Assembly: GCF_000024425.1 (NCBI RefSeq)
Contig: NC_013946.1
Coordinates: forward strand, 2,480,001-2,544,000
Source: Meiothermus ruber DSM 1279
GTDB lineage: Bacteria; Deinococcota; Deinococci; Deinococcales; Thermaceae
Length of the DNA: 64,000 nt
Direction: 5' to 3'
Shown: piece by piece, positions 62,301-64,000 of the stretch
Layout: each line of letters opens with the position of its first letter
How positions within the stretch are numbered: the first letter of the stretch is position 1
Notes under the pieces: model-generated
Database searches by the model: none
The model's input: the letters and a program-made list of their open reading frames with translations, nothing else
What the model was told of the DNA's origin: nothing
Position numbers and translations under genes: made by a program

Positions 62301-64000
62301 GTGCACCGGTGGATTGGCTGGCTTTTATGTTTGTCGTTGGCGACCGCCCAGCAACCGTCGCAGATACTTGTGGGACACCGGGCCCCGGTGGGGGCTGTGG
62401 CTTTTGGCCCTGGGGGAAGGTTGGCCCTGGGAGCGGATACCTACGTTCATCTCCACCAGGCCGATGGGCGTTTTTTGCGCACCCTGAGCGGGCACAGCGA
62501 TACCGTGCGAGCCCTGGACTTCGCTGCGGATGGCACCTTGCTCAGCGCGTCCTCCGATACCACCCTGCGGCTGTGGAACCCCCAGAGCGGCCTGCTGAAA
62601 GGCGTGTTGCAAGGCCACCGCGATCAGGTTTGGTCGGCCCGCATCAGCCCGGATGGGCGTCAGGTGCTCAGTGGTAGCGCCGACGGTGAGTTGCGCCTTT
62701 GGAGTGTGCCAGCGCTGGGCTTGTCTCGGTCTATTTATGCAGGGCGCGGCTGGATATACAGCGTTGGGCTTTCCCCGTTAAACCCTGTCTGGGCAGCCGG
62801 GGGGCAGGATGGGGTGCTCTTGTGGAATCCCCAGAGCGGCCACCGGCTGCCCCTTCTGGGCTCCCTCTCGGTGCGAGCGCTGGCCTGGGGGCCGGACGGC
62901 CAGTTGGCCACTGGCGACCGGGACGGACAGATACAATTGTGGAGTGCCGAGGGGCGCTATGTGCAGCAGTGGAGTGCGCATCGCCTGGCGGTGAGCGCCC
63001 TGGTCTGGCGCAAGCGCGCGCAGCTCATCAGCGGGGGGCAGGACGGCCAGATTATCTTCTGGGACACAGGCCGGCCCCAAAAAACCCTCCAGACGGCCTC
63101 GGTGCTGGCCCTGGCTGTGGGCGAAAGCCGGCTCCTGAGCGGCCACGACGATGGGCGGGCCCGGTTGTGGAGCCTGGACGGAGGGCTGCTACGAACCCTC
63201 GAGCCCCCTGCGGCCTCGGTGAGCGCCCTGGCCTACAGCCCCGACGGGAGGCTGCTGGCCAGCGGGGGCTGGGACGGCGAGGTCTGGCTGTGGAACCGCC
63301 AGGGGCAGCCCATCCACAGGCTGAGCGAGGCCGCCCTGGAAATTACCGCCCTGGCCTTCAGCCCGGATGGGCAGTACCTGGCCGCAGGCAGCCGCGACGG
63401 CCTGACCCGCCTCTACCAAACAGGTAGCGGGCGGCTGTTGCAGAGCCTCGAGGCCCATGGCAACGGGGTGGGGGCCCTGGCCTTCGCCCCAAACGGACGG
63501 GCCCTGGCCACCGGCGGGCGCGACCGGTTAATCCGGCTCTGGGACTGGCGGCAGGGCCGGAAGGTGCTCGAGTTCCGCGCCCACGAGTCCCACGTAACGG
63601 GCCTGGCTTTTAGCCCCGACGGGCGCACGCTTTATAGCAGCAGCAGCGATGAAAGCCTGGCCTGGTGGGCCCTGCGCCCCGAGGGGGTGGGGCTCCTGCG
63701 CCGGGTCATGGCCCACGCCCGGGGCCTCTACGGCCTGGCCCTGAGCCCCAACGGACGCCTGCTGGCCACCGCCAGCCACGACCAGACCCTCAAGCTCTGG
63801 GATGCCCAGTCGGGGAAGCTGCTCCGGGTGCTGGAAGGGCACACCGAGGCCGCCCAGGCCCTGGCCTTCTCGCCCGACGGCCAGCGGCTGGCCAGCGTGG
63901 GCTGGGACAAGACCCTGCGCCTGTGGAGCGTGCAGGGGCCGCTTTTACAGACCACCTCAGGGTTTGTGCGGCCCCTCTACGCGGTGGCCTGGGCCCCTGA
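62301..64000 (+). CDS. Secreted WD40-repeat protein (partial, runs off the window)
   Basis: From a GTG at 62301 the frame stays open to the window end (566 codons). A signal peptide (HRWIGWLLCLSLATAQQ) precedes at least a dozen WD40 blades, each with patterns such as VRALDFAADGTLLSASSDTT followed by LRLWN. TAGGCT at 62289-62294 lies 6 nt before the GTG, so it is probably leaderless. An exported beta-propeller is unusual; it may bind envelope partners. The C-terminus is outside the window. Confidence 0.88.
   Translation, partial: MHRWIGWLLCLSLATAQQPSQILVGHRAPVGAVAFGPGGRLALGADTYVHLHQADGRFLRTLSGHSDTVRALDFAADGTLLSASSDTTLRLWNPQSGLLKGVLQGHRDQVWSARISPDGRQVLSGSADGELRLWSVPALGLSRSIYAGRGWIYSVGLSPLNPVWAAGGQDGVLLWNPQSGHRLPLLGSLSVRALAWGPDGQLATGDRDGQIQLWSAEGRYVQQWSAHRLAVSALVWRKRAQLISGGQDGQIIFWDTGRPQKTLQTASVLALAVGESRLLSGHDDGRARLWSLDGGLLRTLEPPAASVSALAYSPDGRLLASGGWDGEVWLWNRQGQPIHRLSEAALEITALAFSPDGQYLAAGSRDGLTRLYQTGSGRLLQSLEAHGNGVGALAFAPNGRALATGGRDRLIRLWDWRQGRKVLEFRAHESHVTGLAFSPDGRTLYSSSSDESLAWWALRPEGVGLLRRVMAHARGLYGLALSPNGRLLATASHDQTLKLWDAQSGKLLRVLEGHTEAAQALAFSPDGQRLASVGWDKTLRLWSVQGPLLQTTSGFVRPLYAVAWAP

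Overview
The window looks like chromosomal DNA of a Meiothermus species, very probably M. ruber. The DNA is GC-rich. Genes often sit 6-7 nt behind a TANNNT -10 box, as for leaderless transcripts in Deinococcus-Thermus. The hexamer CTCGAG is strongly over-represented. The PPK2 at 61402-62205 matches, from memory, the structurally characterised M. ruber enzyme. No rRNA, tRNA, CRISPR array or prophage was recognised.

Layout. 0-6 kb: a nitroreductase, a MoxR-like AAA+ ATPase with a VWA protein, a yefM-yoeB toxin-antitoxin pair with its TGTACA operator, and a membrane-anchored Pro/Gln/Gly-repeat protein. 6-15 kb: iron acquisition, with an imelysin-like protein plus FTR1 permease bracketed by two inverted 137-bp twin-hairpin repeats, then lutC, aroQ, and a heme-uptake operon (heme monooxygenase-like protein, HmuT, His-rich protein, HmuU, HmuV). 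The nitroreductase, imelysin/FTR1 and heme promoters share one pseudo-palindromic box directly upstream of the -35, which suggests a small regulon. 15-17 kb: birA-bioY under a BirA-type operator. 17-19.4 kb: a DUF1800/DUF1501 pair. 19.5-20.8 kb: a lone Gfo/Idh/MocA-fold gene.

20.8-27.5 kb: a type I restriction-modification operon (hsdM-hsdS-hsdR) with a RAYT transposase coupled between hsdS and hsdR. REP-like palindromes headed GTAGGGGC, or variants of them, lie inside the RAYT gene and hsdR, and one more lies in an ABC transporter operon.

27.6-38.3 kb is the most interesting region: a ten-gene minus-strand operon plus a divergent GntR regulator. Its content fits sulfoquinovose catabolism: sugar ABC importer, fucose-isomerase-like protein, YihV-like kinase, YihT-like aldolase, then SlcC, ComC and SuyAB, which would convert sulfolactate to pyruvate and sulfite. 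The distant Gfo/Idh/MocA gene carries a related TTTTAGAT operator and could be the NAD-dependent sulfoquinovosidase. A sulfolactaldehyde dehydrogenase is not in the window.

38-41.5 kb: muropeptide/amino-sugar salvage (murQ, BadF/BadG kinase, amidohydrolase). 41.6-64 kb: mostly housekeeping and envelope genes: VanW protein, diguanylate cyclase, plsY, Mo-cofactor oxidoreductase, DUF190/crcB, two lipoproteins, tgt, two AI-2E transporters, a degenerate M23 protein, rpmB, lspA, ftsH, a TPR protein, mgsA, a GNAT/acyl-CoA-synthetase fusion with an eroded ATP-grasp, a DNA-methylase-like protein, ppk2, and a secreted WD40 protein running off the end.
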